From Pseudomonadota bacterium (lineage in GTDB: Bacteria; Pseudomonadota; Alphaproteobacteria; Acetobacterales; Acetobacteraceae): a DNA stretch of 64,000 nucleotides. The position numbers and the translations under genes were made by a program. Within the stretch, counting starts at the first letter, position 1. Each line of letters opens with the position of its first letter. The notes under the pieces were generated by a model that did no database searches, was not told where the DNA came from, and saw only the letters and a program-made list of their open reading frames with translations. Of this stretch, positions 18,414-27,528 are shown one piece after another. The stretch covers positions 36,996-100,995 of the forward strand of contig JAJZBM010000009.1 in the NCBI GenBank assembly GCA_021798915.1. Direction: 5' to 3'.

Positions 18414-18845
18414 TCACCAAATCACCAGACCAATGATCCAGACGAGCACGGTCAGGACGATGGTCAGAATCACCACCAGCTTGCCGCTGGCATGGACTTG
18501 CGACAGTTCGAAGCCGCGCCCCGCATCCCAGGCGAGATGGCGAATACCGTTGAGAAAATGATAAACGAGTGCGCCGGTCCATAAAAACAGTAGGATGAGA
18601 CCGGGCGGCGAGGCAATGAAGCCGGCGGCGCGAGCGTATTCGGCATCCGTCCCGGCGGCGGCGGCAAGCCACCAGACCAGGAGGAGCGTGCCGACACCAA
18701 GCCCGGCCCCGGTGATACGATGAAAAATGGACAACGCCGAGGTGATCTGCGGGCGATAGATCTGCAAATGCGGCGAAAGCGGACGCTCGACCCGTTTGCC
18801 GTCGCTATTGCGCGCCATTCGCAGCGCGCTCGGCGTATCCTTCAT
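18414..18845 (-). CDS. sdhC: Succinate dehydrogenase cytochrome b556 subunit
   Basis: First gene of the sdh operon, 143 residues. The N-terminal signature RPLSPHLQIYRPQITSALSI leads to FHRITGAGLGVG, with Ser and Arg of the quinone pocket. Three membrane helices follow, and HFLNGIRHLAWDAG supplies the conserved heme histidine. The start is set at ATG 18845 (MKDTPS); an upstream start at 18893 would add 16 residues without similarity to the family. The 119 bp between this gene and the thiolase stop must hold the operon promoter, but no clear -35/-10 pair was found there. Confidence 0.92.
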   Translation of the reverse strand: MKDTPSALRMARNSDGKRVERPLSPHLQIYRPQITSALSIFHRITGAGLGVGTLLLVWWLAAAAGTDAEYARAAGFIASPPGLILLFLWTGALVYHFLNGIRHLAWDAGRGFELSQVHASGKLVVILTIVLTVLVWIIGLVIW

Positions 18846-18964
18846 GATCCCGAGTTCCCCCGACGAGACCGGCGCGAACGCATCGGCCAACACGTTTTTT
18901 CAATAATCCCGCCGCCCTGCCCGGTCAACGCGCCGGCCCACGACGCGCGCCCCGCGCAAGCGCC

Positions 18965-20167
<1,203 letters not shown>

Positions 20168-20184
20168 GGGTTTCCCTCCGCGGA

Positions 20185-20931
20185 TCAGATGGTCCAGCCG
20201 CCGTCGATCACCATCGATTGGCCGGTGACGAAGCGCGATTCGTCGGAGGCGAGATAGACCGCGAGTGCGGCGATCTCCTCCGGCGTGCCCAATCGCCCCA
20301 TCGCCTGGCGGGCAACGAAGGCCGCCCGCGCCGCCTCCACCGAGCCGGCTTGGGCGGCGTTGGCAGCGATGCGGTCATCGAGGCTCGGGGTCTGGATGGT
20401 GCCCGGGCAGATACAGTTGCAGCGCACCCCGCGCGTGACGGTATCGGCGGCGACCGATTTGGTGATCCCGACCACCGCCGCCTTGCTCGCGCCATAGACG
20501 AAGCGGTTCGGCGCGCCCTTCAGGCTGCCGACCGCGGATGCCATGTTGATGATCGAGCCGGCGCCCTGCGCCAGCATTCCGGGCAGAAAGGCACGGATCA
20601 GGCGGAACATCGAACGCACATTGAGGTCGAAGGCGAATTGCCATTCCTCCTCGGTCGCATCGAGAATGCTGCCTTGATGGACGAAACCGGCGCAGTTGAA
20701 CAGGATATCGACCGGCCCCGCCGCCGCCATCGCCGTGATCGCCGCCGGATCCATCACATCGAGACGTTTCGTGGTGAGATTGGCGGCTTTGAGATCGGCG
20801 AGTTTGGCCTCGTTGACGTCGGTTGCGATCACCCGCGCCCCCTCGGCGGCGAAAGCAAGCGCGCTCGCTCGCCCGATTCCCTGCGCCGCGGCGGTGACGA
20901 GCGCGGTTTTGCCGGCGAGCCTCTGTGCCAT
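20185..20931 (-). CDS. SDR oxidoreductase, 2-keto-3-deoxy-sugar-acid dehydrogenase-like
   Basis: Classical short-chain dehydrogenase of 248 residues. The NAD(P) motif is TAAAQGIGRASALAF, followed by DILFNCAGFVHQG, the catalytic Ser in NMASAVGSLKG and the YGASK motif. NCICPGTIQTPSLDDRI and the end RFVTGQSMVIDGGWTI resemble the DHRS6 / 2-keto-3-deoxy-L-fuconate dehydrogenase subgroup. Acidic residue ATDVNEAKL after the nucleotide fold suggests NAD+ preference. Its position 13 bp after an IlvD/Edd dehydratase, which would produce a 2-keto-3-deoxy sugar acid, supports that role by context. The start is ATG at 20931; longer upstream frame lies inside the dehydratase. Confidence 0.82.
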   Translation of the reverse strand: MAQRLAGKTALVTAAAQGIGRASALAFAAEGARVIATDVNEAKLADLKAANLTTKRLDVMDPAAITAMAAAGPVDILFNCAGFVHQGSILDATEEEWQFAFDLNVRSMFRLIRAFLPGMLAQGAGSIINMASAVGSLKGAPNRFVYGASKAAVVGITKSVAADTVTRGVRCNCICPGTIQTPSLDDRIAANAAQAGSVEAARAAFVARQAMGRLGTPEEIAALAVYLASDESRFVTGQSMVIDGGWTI

Positions 20932-20944
20932 GCCTGGTATCTCC

Positions 20945-22729
20945 TCAGTGATTGTTGCGCGATTCACCGCGCGTCGTGATGATGTCGAGATAAAGCGTCG
21001 CCGGTTCGAGACATGCCCCGGTGCCGAGCTGGCCGACCTGGTTCCGGTAGATCTCCTCCCACGGCGTCTTGTTGTCGAGCTCGGGCTTGCGCCAGGCGGC
21101 GCGGCGGGCGGCGAGTTCGCCGTCATCGAGCAGCACATCGACGCGGCGCCGGCCGAGATCGACGCGGATGCGATCGCCGTTGCGGAGCAAAGCGAGCCCG
21201 CCGCCGACCACCGATTCCGGCGTGACGTTGAGGATCGAAGGGCTGCCGGACGTGCCCGATTGCCGCCCATCGCCCATCGTCGGCAAGGCAGAGACGCCGC
21301 GCTTCAAAAGGGCCGCCGGCGGCTGCATGTTCACCACCTCGGCGCTTCCCGGATAGCCGACCGGGCCACAATTGCGTATGATCAGCATCGAATGTTCGTC
21401 GATGCCGAGCGCCGGATCCTCGATCCGGGCGTGATAATCCTCCGGCCCCTCGAACACGATCGCCTTGACCTCGAAAACGTCCGGATGCGCCGGATCGGAG
21501 AGAAAGCGGCGGCGGAATTCGGCGTCGATGACGCTGGTCTTCATCACCGCGCTCTCGAACAGATTGCCCGACATCACGACATAGCCGGCCCGTTCGCGAA
21601 GCGGTTTGTCGTAGGCGCGGATCACCTCGCGATCGGGCTCGGGCACCGTGGCCAGGTTTTCGGCCAGCGTCCGCCCGGTCACCGTCATCACCGAGCCATC
21701 GAGCTTGCCGGCCGCCAGCAGCTCGCGCATCACCGCCGGCACGCCGCCGGCGCGGTGAAACGCCTCGCCGAGGAAGCGCCCGGCCGGCTGGCAATCGACC
21801 AGCAGGGGAATCTCCGGCCCGAGGCGCTGCCAGTCATCGAGCGTGTGCTCAACACCCATATGGCGCGCGATCGCGATCATGTGGATCGGGCAGTTGGAGG
21901 AGGCGCCGATCGCCGCCGCCGCCACCACCACGTTCTCGAACGCAGCCTTGGTCATGATATCGGAGGGTCGCAGATTCTCATGCACCATGGCGACGATCCG
22001 CCGCCCGGTCTCATAAGCGATCTGGCCACGTTCGCGATAGGGCGCGGGAATCGCGGCGCAGCCGGGGAGCGACATGCCGAGCGCCTCGGCCAGGCTGTTC
22101 ATCGAGGTCGCCGTGCCCATGGTGTTGCAATGCCCGGCCGAAGGCGCCGACGAGGCCACCATGTCCATGAATTGCTGATAGTCGATCTTGCCCTCGGCGT
22201 AGAGCTTGCGCCCCTCCCAGACGATGGTGCCGGACCCCGAAAGCCGCCCCTGCCACCAGCCGTCCAGCATCGGCCCGCCGGAAAGCACGATCGCCGGGAT
22301 ATTGACCGTCGCCGCCCCCATCAGGCAGGCCGGCGTCGTCTTGTCGCAGCCGGTGGTGAGGACGACCCCGTCCAGCGGATAGCCGTGCAGCACCTCGACG
22401 AGGCCGAGATAGGCGAGATTGCGATCGAGCGCCGCGGTCGGGCGCTTGCCGGTTTCCTGGATCGGGTGCAGCGGAAATTCGAGCGGCACCCCGCCGGCCT
22501 CCCTGATCCCGTCCCGCACGCGGGAAGCGAGTTCGAGATGATGGCGGTTGCAGGGCGAAAGATCGGAGCCGGTCTGGGCGATGCCGATGATCGGCTTGCC
22601 CGATTGCAGCTCCTCGCGGGTGAGGCCGAAATTCATGTAGCGCTCGATATAGAGCGCCGTCATCCCCGGATCATGCGGGTCATCAAACCACCGCCGGCTG
22701 CGCAACCGCCGCGCCCCATTCTCCGCCAT
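20945..22729 (-). CDS. IlvD/Edd-family sugar-acid dehydratase
   Basis: Iron-sulfur dehydratase of 594 residues. It has DLSPCNRHHLELA, the cluster cysteines in TTGCDKTTPACLMGAA and SAGHCNTMGTATSMNSLAE, and the catalytic serine region QSGTSGSPSILNVTPES. Residues around MNFGLTREELQSGKPIIGIAQTGSD and the 590-residue length point to the aldonic-acid subgroup (L-arabinonate, D-xylonate or L-fuconate dehydratase) and not to IlvD proper. The product would be a 2-keto-3-deoxy acid, passed to the SDR enzyme encoded next. The start is ATG at 22729 with GAGGGAGA upstream. It is the first gene of the operon; the AT-rich repeat element lies upstream. Confidence 0.88.
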   Translation of the reverse strand: MAENGARRLRSRRWFDDPHDPGMTALYIERYMNFGLTREELQSGKPIIGIAQTGSDLSPCNRHHLELASRVRDGIREAGGVPLEFPLHPIQETGKRPTAALDRNLAYLGLVEVLHGYPLDGVVLTTGCDKTTPACLMGAATVNIPAIVLSGGPMLDGWWQGRLSGSGTIVWEGRKLYAEGKIDYQQFMDMVASSAPSAGHCNTMGTATSMNSLAEALGMSLPGCAAIPAPYRERGQIAYETGRRIVAMVHENLRPSDIMTKAAFENVVVAAAAIGASSNCPIHMIAIARHMGVEHTLDDWQRLGPEIPLLVDCQPAGRFLGEAFHRAGGVPAVMRELLAAGKLDGSVMTVTGRTLAENLATVPEPDREVIRAYDKPLRERAGYVVMSGNLFESAVMKTSVIDAEFRRRFLSDPAHPDVFEVKAIVFEGPEDYHARIEDPALGIDEHSMLIIRNCGPVGYPGSAEVVNMQPPAALLKRGVSALPTMGDGRQSGTSGSPSILNVTPESVVGGGLALLRNGDRIRVDLGRRRVDVLLDDGELAARRAAWRKPELDNKTPWEEIYRNQVGQLGTGACLEPATLYLDIITTRGESRNNH

Positions 22730-22838
22730 TGCCGTTTCTCCCTCGGACTCCGCGAACGCGCGCACTCTGCCACCCTCAGCGGCGGATGAACAGAGGCGCA
22801 GCCGGGATCGTGATTTTGAAAAAACAAGAAATAAAAAT

Positions 22839-22955
22839 CTTCTTTTTCTGAAGAAAAAGAAGCAAAAAGACTTTTATCCGTTTCTCGACGCGGCAGTGCC
22901 GCAGGCACTGCCCAACGGGCAAAAGTTTTTTGGTTCTTTTTTACAAAAAAGAACC
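22839..22955. repeat. Composite hairpin repeat, copy B (both AT hairpins present)
   Basis: The longest copy. It has a left AT hairpin (22839-22862, arms CTTCTTTTTCT / AGAAAAAGAAG, loop GA), spacer with AAAAAGACTTTTATCCG, the GC hairpin (22892-22912, perfect 9-bp arms GGCAGTGCC / GGCACTGCC, loop GCA), spacer GCAAAAGTTTTTTG, and a right AT hairpin (22932-22955, arms GGTTCTTTTTT / AAAAAAGAACC). The whole is mirror-symmetric about the GC hairpin. It follows the stop of the minus-strand DUF815 gene and lies upstream of the dehydratase operon. Confidence 0.85.
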
Positions 22956-22972
22956 GCTTTCTTTTCGACCCC

Positions 22973-23827
22973 TTACCCGGCGCGGACGCCGAGCCGCCCG
23001 GCGAGATCCTGGATGAACTGCCAGGCAACGCGCCCGCTCCGCCCGCCGCGGGTTACCGACCATTCCACCGCCTCGGCATGCAGCGCCGCCGGCGTGATGG
23101 GAAGCGCGAGGGCGCCGGCATAACCCTCGATCATCGCGAAGAACGTATCCTGATCACAATTGTGAAAGCCGATCCAGAGTCCGAAGCGATCCGAGAGCGA
23201 AACTTTCTCCTCCGTCGCCTCCGAGGGGGTGATCGCCGTGGCGCGCTCGTTTTCGATCATGTCGCGCGGCATCAGATGGCGGCGGTTGGAGGTCGCGTAG
23301 AACAGCACGTTCTCGGGCCTGCCCTCGATGCCGCCATCGAGCACCGATTTCAGTGCCTTGTAATCCGCATCCTCACGCTCGAAGGAGAGATCGTCGCAGA
23401 AAATCAGGATGCGCCGGCTCTGCCCGCGCAGGCCGCGCAGAAGATCGGGCAGCGTCACGATATCCTCGCGATGGATTTCGATCAGGACGAGGCTACCCGG
23501 GTGCCGCGCATTGGCCTCGGCATGGGCGGCTTTCACCAGCGAGGATTTGCCCATCCCGCGCGCCCCCCACAGCATCGCGTTATTGGCGGGAAAGCCCGCG
23601 GCAAAGCGCAGCGTGTTGTCCAATAACAGGGTTTTTTGGCGGTCGATCCCCTGCAGAAGGCCGATCGCGACCCGCGATACCGTGGCGACCGGGTGCAGGC
23701 GCTTGCTCTCCGGGTGCCAGACGAAGGCATCCGCCGCGGTGAGGTCGAGGGCGGCGGGGCGGGGCGGGGCGAGGCGCTCGAGCGCATCCGCGATGCGCAG
23801 AGCGGCTTCGGTGAGGCGCGGGTCCAT
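22973..23827 (-). CDS. DUF815-family AAA-like ATPase
   Basis: ATP-binding protein of 284 residues. The Walker A motif is GARGMGKSSLVKA (about 104-116) and the Walker B-like motif is ILIFCDDLSFE. SNRRHLMPRDM and LSDRFGLWIGFHNCDQ are further conserved blocks of the DUF815 family, whose molecular role is not established. It has no signal peptide or membrane helix. It is divergent from yajC with 88 bp between the starts, an arrangement common in alphaproteobacteria. A composite hairpin element follows its stop codon, 17 bp away. Confidence 0.85.
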   Translation of the reverse strand: MDPRLTEAALRIADALERLAPPRPAALDLTAADAFVWHPESKRLHPVATVSRVAIGLLQGIDRQKTLLLDNTLRFAAGFPANNAMLWGARGMGKSSLVKAAHAEANARHPGSLVLIEIHREDIVTLPDLLRGLRGQSRRILIFCDDLSFEREDADYKALKSVLDGGIEGRPENVLFYATSNRRHLMPRDMIENERATAITPSEATEEKVSLSDRFGLWIGFHNCDQDTFFAMIEGYAGALALPITPAALHAEAVEWSVTRGGRSGRVAWQFIQDLAGRLGVRAG

Positions 23828-23915
23828 GCTCGGTCCTTTGGCAGGAAAAACTTGACGGCAAGGGGCGGCAAACTATGGTCCGCGCCGAGCTTCGGCAACC
23901 CGGAAAGACAGTTTC

Positions 23916-24278
23916 ATGTTCTCCTCCCTGATTTCTCCCGCCTACGCCCAGAGCGCCAACGCCCTGATGGCCAACGCGACCCAGTTCGCGCCGCTGGTGC
24001 TGATCTTCGCGGTGTTCTATTTCCTGCTCATCCGCCCGCAGCAGCAACGCCAGAAGGATCTGAAACGTGCGCTCTCGGCGCTGAAGCGCGGCGACCGGGT
24101 GGTGACGGCCGGCGGCATCCTCGCCACGGTGCAGAAGCTTCGCGACGGGTCGAACGAGATCGAGGTCGAAATCGCGCCCAACACCCGCGTCCTCGTGCTG
24201 CGCGAGACCATCACCTCGGTTCTCAAGCCAGCCGCTGCGAACGATACGAAACCACCGGCCAAGGTGGCCGGCGGCTGA
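23916..24278 (+). CDS. yajC: Preprotein translocase accessory subunit YajC
   Basis: Small membrane protein of 120 residues. It has a short N-terminal segment with AYAQSANA, one membrane helix (FAPLVLIFAVFYFLLIRPQQQRQ) and the cytoplasmic domain LKRGDRVVTAGGILATVQKL with VEIAPNTRVLVLRETI. YajC binds SecDF at the Sec translocon and also AcrB. In most alphaproteobacteria secD and secF follow directly. Here a composite hairpin element and the convergent sodB gene follow instead, so yajC is alone. Confidence 0.95.
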   Translation: MFSSLISPAYAQSANALMANATQFAPLVLIFAVFYFLLIRPQQQRQKDLKRALSALKRGDRVVTAGGILATVQKLRDGSNEIEVEIAPNTRVLVLRETITSVLKPAAANDTKPPAKVAGG

Positions 24279-24299
24279 CAGAGAAATCAGACAGGAAGC

Positions 24300-24377
24300 G
24301 GTTCTTTTTTGGAAAAAAGAACCAAAAAACTTTTCCGCGTGGGCAGTGCCTGCGGCACTGCCCGCCGAGGGAACGGG
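24300..24377. terminator. Composite hairpin repeat, copy C, between yajC and sodB
   Basis: AT hairpin (24300-24323, arms GGTTCTTTTTT / AAAAAAGAACC, loop GG), spacer CAAAAAACTTTTCCGCGT, GC hairpin (24341-24363, perfect 10-bp arms GGGCAGTGCC / GGCACTGCCC, loop TGC) and flank GAGGGAACGGGG. It lies between the 3' ends of convergent genes and could terminate transcripts from both sides, since the AT hairpin gives a U-run on either strand. Confidence 0.85.
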
Positions 24378-24387
24378 GCGTATCTCT

Positions 24388-24999
24388 TTAGGCGCTGGCG
24401 AGCTTGTTTTCGGCGAACTCGTAATTGGCGAGCTTGTCGAGCCAGTTCTGCACGTAATCGGGGCGGCGGTTGCGGAAATCGAGATAGTAGCTGTGCTCCC
24501 AGACATCGCAGCCGAGGAGCGCGCGGCCCTCACCGGTCGCCAGCGGATTGGCGCCGTTCGGCGTCTTGGTGACCTTGAGCTTGCCATCCGGCGCCAGCAC
24601 CAGCCACGCCCAGCCGGAGCCGAACTGCCCGGTCGCCGCGGCCTTGAAGGCCTCTTTGAACTGGGCGACGCCACCGAAATCCTCGATCAGCTTCCGCTCG
24701 AGCTTGCCCGGCATCCGCCCACCATGGGTCGGGCTCATCCCCGGCCAGAACAGCATGTGGTTCCAATGCTGGCCGGCATTGTTGAACACCGGCGCGAGAT
24801 CCGGCTTGCCATGCGAGAAAGCCACGATCTCTTCGAGGCTCTTGCCCTTGAGAGCATCATTCTTCTCGACGAAGCCGTTGAGCGCGGTGACATAGGCCTG
24901 ATGATGCTTGCCGTGATGCAGCTCCAGCGTCTCCTGGCACATGCCATGCGCGGCCAGCGCACCGGCGGCATAAGGCAGCGGGGGAAGATCGAAGGCCAT
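24388..24999 (-). CDS. sodB: Superoxide dismutase (Fe/Mn family)
   Basis: Cytoplasmic dismutase of 203 residues that converts superoxide to peroxide and oxygen. Metal ligands are visible in LELHHGKHHQAYVTALN (first His), NNAGQHWNHMLFWPGMSP (second His) and LLGCDVWEHSYYLDFRNRRPDYV (Asp and last His). The Gln in the NNAGQHWNH block and the sequence FGSGWAWLV favour the iron-type enzyme. The start is ATG at 24999 (MAFDLPPLPY); the frame upstream lacks similarity. It is convergent with yajC. No regulatory site was recognised in front of it. Confidence 0.95.
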   Translation of the reverse strand: MAFDLPPLPYAAGALAAHGMCQETLELHHGKHHQAYVTALNGFVEKNDALKGKSLEEIVAFSHGKPDLAPVFNNAGQHWNHMLFWPGMSPTHGGRMPGKLERKLIEDFGGVAQFKEAFKAAATGQFGSGWAWLVLAPDGKLKVTKTPNGANPLATGEGRALLGCDVWEHSYYLDFRNRRPDYVQNWLDKLANYEFAENKLASA

Positions 25000-25234
25000 G
25001 ATGTTTCTCCGTGTTGGGGCGGGAAAAGGCCGCTTTCGCCTCGTGTCGAGGCGCGGCGGACCAGCGGATGTTCGGGCCACCCCTTAGCTATTGGCCGGGC
25101 GGCGCGCCGTCAAGGCGAGCGGTGCTCCGAGCGCGTGGGTTGTGCGCCACGCGATCGCCGCTATCCTGACGCCATGCGATCGCCGGCAAGGCGGCGCGGA
25201 AAGCCCGGGCGCGCCCGGAACATGGGAGGAAGAA

Positions 25235-26575
25235 ATGCCGCCGGTTACGCCCCCGATCACCCCCGCCCCCGATCCCTTGGAGCGGGAGACCATCCGCCGC
25301 GTCGCCTGGCGTCTGATGCCGATCCTCATGCTCGGCTATTTCTGCGCCTATCTCGACCGCGTGAATGTCGGCTATGCCGGGTTGCAGATGAACAAGGCGC
25401 TCGGCTTTTCGGCGAGCGTCTTCGGCTTCGGCGCCGGCATTTTCTTTTTCGGCTATTTCCTGTTCGAACTCCCGAGCAATCTCGTGCTCGCCCGGGTCGG
25501 CGCGCGGCGCTGGATCGCGCGCATCCTCCTGACCTGGGGCATCATCTCCGGCCTTACCGCCTTCGTCTGGAACGATTGGAGCTTTTACGGCATCCGCTTT
25601 CTCCTCGGCCTCGCCGAGGCAGGGTATTACCCCGGCGTCGTCCTCTTTCTCACCTGGTGGTTCCCCTCCTATTACCGCACCCGCATGATGGCGTTCTTCA
25701 TGCTGGCGAGCGTGATTTCGCTGATCGTCGGGCCGCTAGTCTCGGGGCAGTTGCTGGAATTGAACGGCTGGCTCGGCATCGCCGGCTGGAAATGGCTGTT
25801 TCTGGTCGAAGCATTGCCGGCGATCATCATGGCCGCCGTCACCCTTCTCTTCCTCACCGACCGGCCGGAGGATGCCCAATGGCTGCGGCCCGAGCAACGC
25901 GCCTGGCTCGCCAAGCGGATCGCCGAGGAAAACAGCCAGCGCGAAGAGATCCGCCGCTTCGAACTCGTCGAAGCGCTCCGCAATCCGCGCGTCTGGTGGC
26001 TGACGCTGGTCTATTTCGGCCAGAACGTCTCCAATTACGGTTTTTTGATCTTCCTGCCGCAGATCATCAAGGCGTTCGGCGTGAGCTACGGCATGACCGG
26101 GGTGATCGGCGCCATCCCCTTCGTTTTCGCCGCCTTCGCGATGCTCGCCTGGGGGTGGCATTCGGACCGTACCGGGGAGCGGAGCTGGCACATCGCCATC
26201 GCCTGCTTCGTTGCCGCGGCCGGGCTTTGCGTCTGCATCTTCATCCACAACTCGCCGGTTCTGCTGATGCTCGCGCTGATTTTCGCGCAGATGGGCCAGG
26301 CGAGCATTTCGCCCACCTTCTGGTCGCTGCCGACCGCGATGCTGACCGGCGTCGCGGCGGCGGGCGGGATCGCGCTGATCAACTCGGTCGGCAATCTCGG
26401 CGGCTTCGCCGGCCCCTATATCTACGGTCTGGTCAAGGACGCGACCGGGAACGACATGATCGCGCTGATCGCCATCGCCTTGCCTGTCGTGATCTCGGGG
26501 ATCGTCGTCATCCTCCTCGGCCATGACCGGCGGCTGGAGCGCATTCCGCAGGCGTCCACGGCCCCCCGCGCCTGA
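25235..26575 (+). CDS. MFS transporter, ACS family
   Basis: Twelve-helix inner-membrane transporter of 446 residues. The N-terminus ILMLGYFCAYLDRVNVGYAG, GYFLFELPSNLVLARVGAR, and FLLGLAEAGYYPGVV are hallmarks of the anion:cation symporter family, close to tartrate, galactonate and hydroxyphenylacetate carriers. It is followed after 14 bp by an SMP-30-type lactonase, so uptake of a sugar acid or lactone that the partner enzyme processes is a reasonable inference. The start is ATG at 25235 with GGGAGGA upstream. Confidence 0.88.
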   Translation: MPPVTPPITPAPDPLERETIRRVAWRLMPILMLGYFCAYLDRVNVGYAGLQMNKALGFSASVFGFGAGIFFFGYFLFELPSNLVLARVGARRWIARILLTWGIISGLTAFVWNDWSFYGIRFLLGLAEAGYYPGVVLFLTWWFPSYYRTRMMAFFMLASVISLIVGPLVSGQLLELNGWLGIAGWKWLFLVEALPAIIMAAVTLLFLTDRPEDAQWLRPEQRAWLAKRIAEENSQREEIRRFELVEALRNPRVWWLTLVYFGQNVSNYGFLIFLPQIIKAFGVSYGMTGVIGAIPFVFAAFAMLAWGWHSDRTGERSWHIAIACFVAAAGLCVCIFIHNSPVLLMLALIFAQMGQASISPTFWSLPTAMLTGVAAAGGIALINSVGNLGGFAGPYIYGLVKDATGNDMIALIAIALPVVISGIVVILLGHDRRLERIPQASTAPRA

Positions 26576-26589
26576 CGAGGAAAAAACCG

Positions 26590-27528
26590 ATGTTCGCCGC
26601 CCCCGCCGAAATCCCCTGCACGATCTTCGCCCGCCTCCCCGAGGCGCTCCGCAACGCCTCGGCGGCCCATGAATGGGTCGCGACGCAGCCCAGCGGCGGG
26701 CCGGAGCGCTCGCTCCTCGAAGGACCGTCCTTCGATCGCAATGGCGATCTCTGGTGCGTCGATCTTCCCAATGGGCGGATTTTGAAAGTCTCGCCAGAGG
26801 GAGAATTCAGCGTCGTTGCGCGCTATGACGGCTGGCCGAACGGTCTCAAAATCCACCGTGACGGGCGGGTGTTCATCGCGGATCACAAACACGGGCTGAT
26901 GGTGCTCGACCCGGCGCGCGGGGTGGTGACGCCGTGGCTGGAGCGGGTCGGCGTCGAGCGCTTCAAGGGCGTGAACGATCTCTTCTTCGCCGCCAACGGC
27001 GATCTCTATTTCACCGATCAGGGCCTGACCGATCTCGCCGATCCCTCGGGGCGCCTCTTTCGGGTGCGCGCCGATGGCCGCATCGACTGCCTGCTCGACA
27101 ACATCCCGAGCCCCAACGGCCTGGTGATGAACGCCGATGAAAGCGCGCTCTACCTCGCCGTGACGCGCGCCAACGCGGTCTGGCGGGTGCCGCTCGCGCG
27201 GAACGGTGGCGTCGTCAAGGTCGGCGTGTTCGTCCAGCTCTCGGGCGGCGGCGGGCCGGACGGGCTGGCGCTCGACGCCGAAGGGCGGCTGCTCGTCGCC
27301 CATGTCGGCATGGGGTCGGTCTGGGTGTTCGATGCGCGCGGCGAGCCGGTCGGGCGCATACGCGCGCCAAGCGGGGCGCCGCACGGGGCATCAACGGGGG
27401 CGTTCACCACCAATCTCGCCTTCGGCGGGCCGGAAAACCGCTCGCTCTTCATCACCGAAAGCGCGAGTGCGACCCTCCTCCGCGCCGAGATGCCCATCCC
27501 GGGGAAGACGATGTTCTCCCATCAATAG
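26590..27528 (+). CDS. SMP-30/gluconolactonase-family lactonase
   Basis: Six-bladed beta-propeller enzyme of 312 residues, probably a sugar lactonase that needs a divalent metal. Seen are LLEGPSFDRNGDLWCVDLPNG (metal-ligand Glu and first blade), GWPNGLKIHRDGRVFIADHKHG, KGVNDLFFAANGDLYFTDQG (ligand Asn-Asp), SPNGLVMNADESALYLAVT, and GGPDGLALDAEGRLLVAHVG. These are the repeating signatures of the SGL family. There is no signal peptide. It is co-transcribed with the ACS transporter upstream. Its stop overlaps the convergent acyl-CoA dehydrogenase by 7 bp. Confidence 0.9.
   Translation: MFAAPAEIPCTIFARLPEALRNASAAHEWVATQPSGGPERSLLEGPSFDRNGDLWCVDLPNGRILKVSPEGEFSVVARYDGWPNGLKIHRDGRVFIADHKHGLMVLDPARGVVTPWLERVGVERFKGVNDLFFAANGDLYFTDQGLTDLADPSGRLFRVRADGRIDCLLDNIPSPNGLVMNADESALYLAVTRANAVWRVPLARNGGVVKVGVFVQLSGGGGPDGLALDAEGRLLVAHVGMGSVWVFDARGEPVGRIRAPSGAPHGASTGAFTTNLAFGGPENRSLFITESASATLLRAEMPIPGKTMFSHQ

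Noticed and set aside
20696..22789. Plus-strand open frame of 697 codons opposite the dehydratase
   Set aside because: Composition is that of reverse-strand noise, and the dehydratase on the minus strand has all cluster cysteines.
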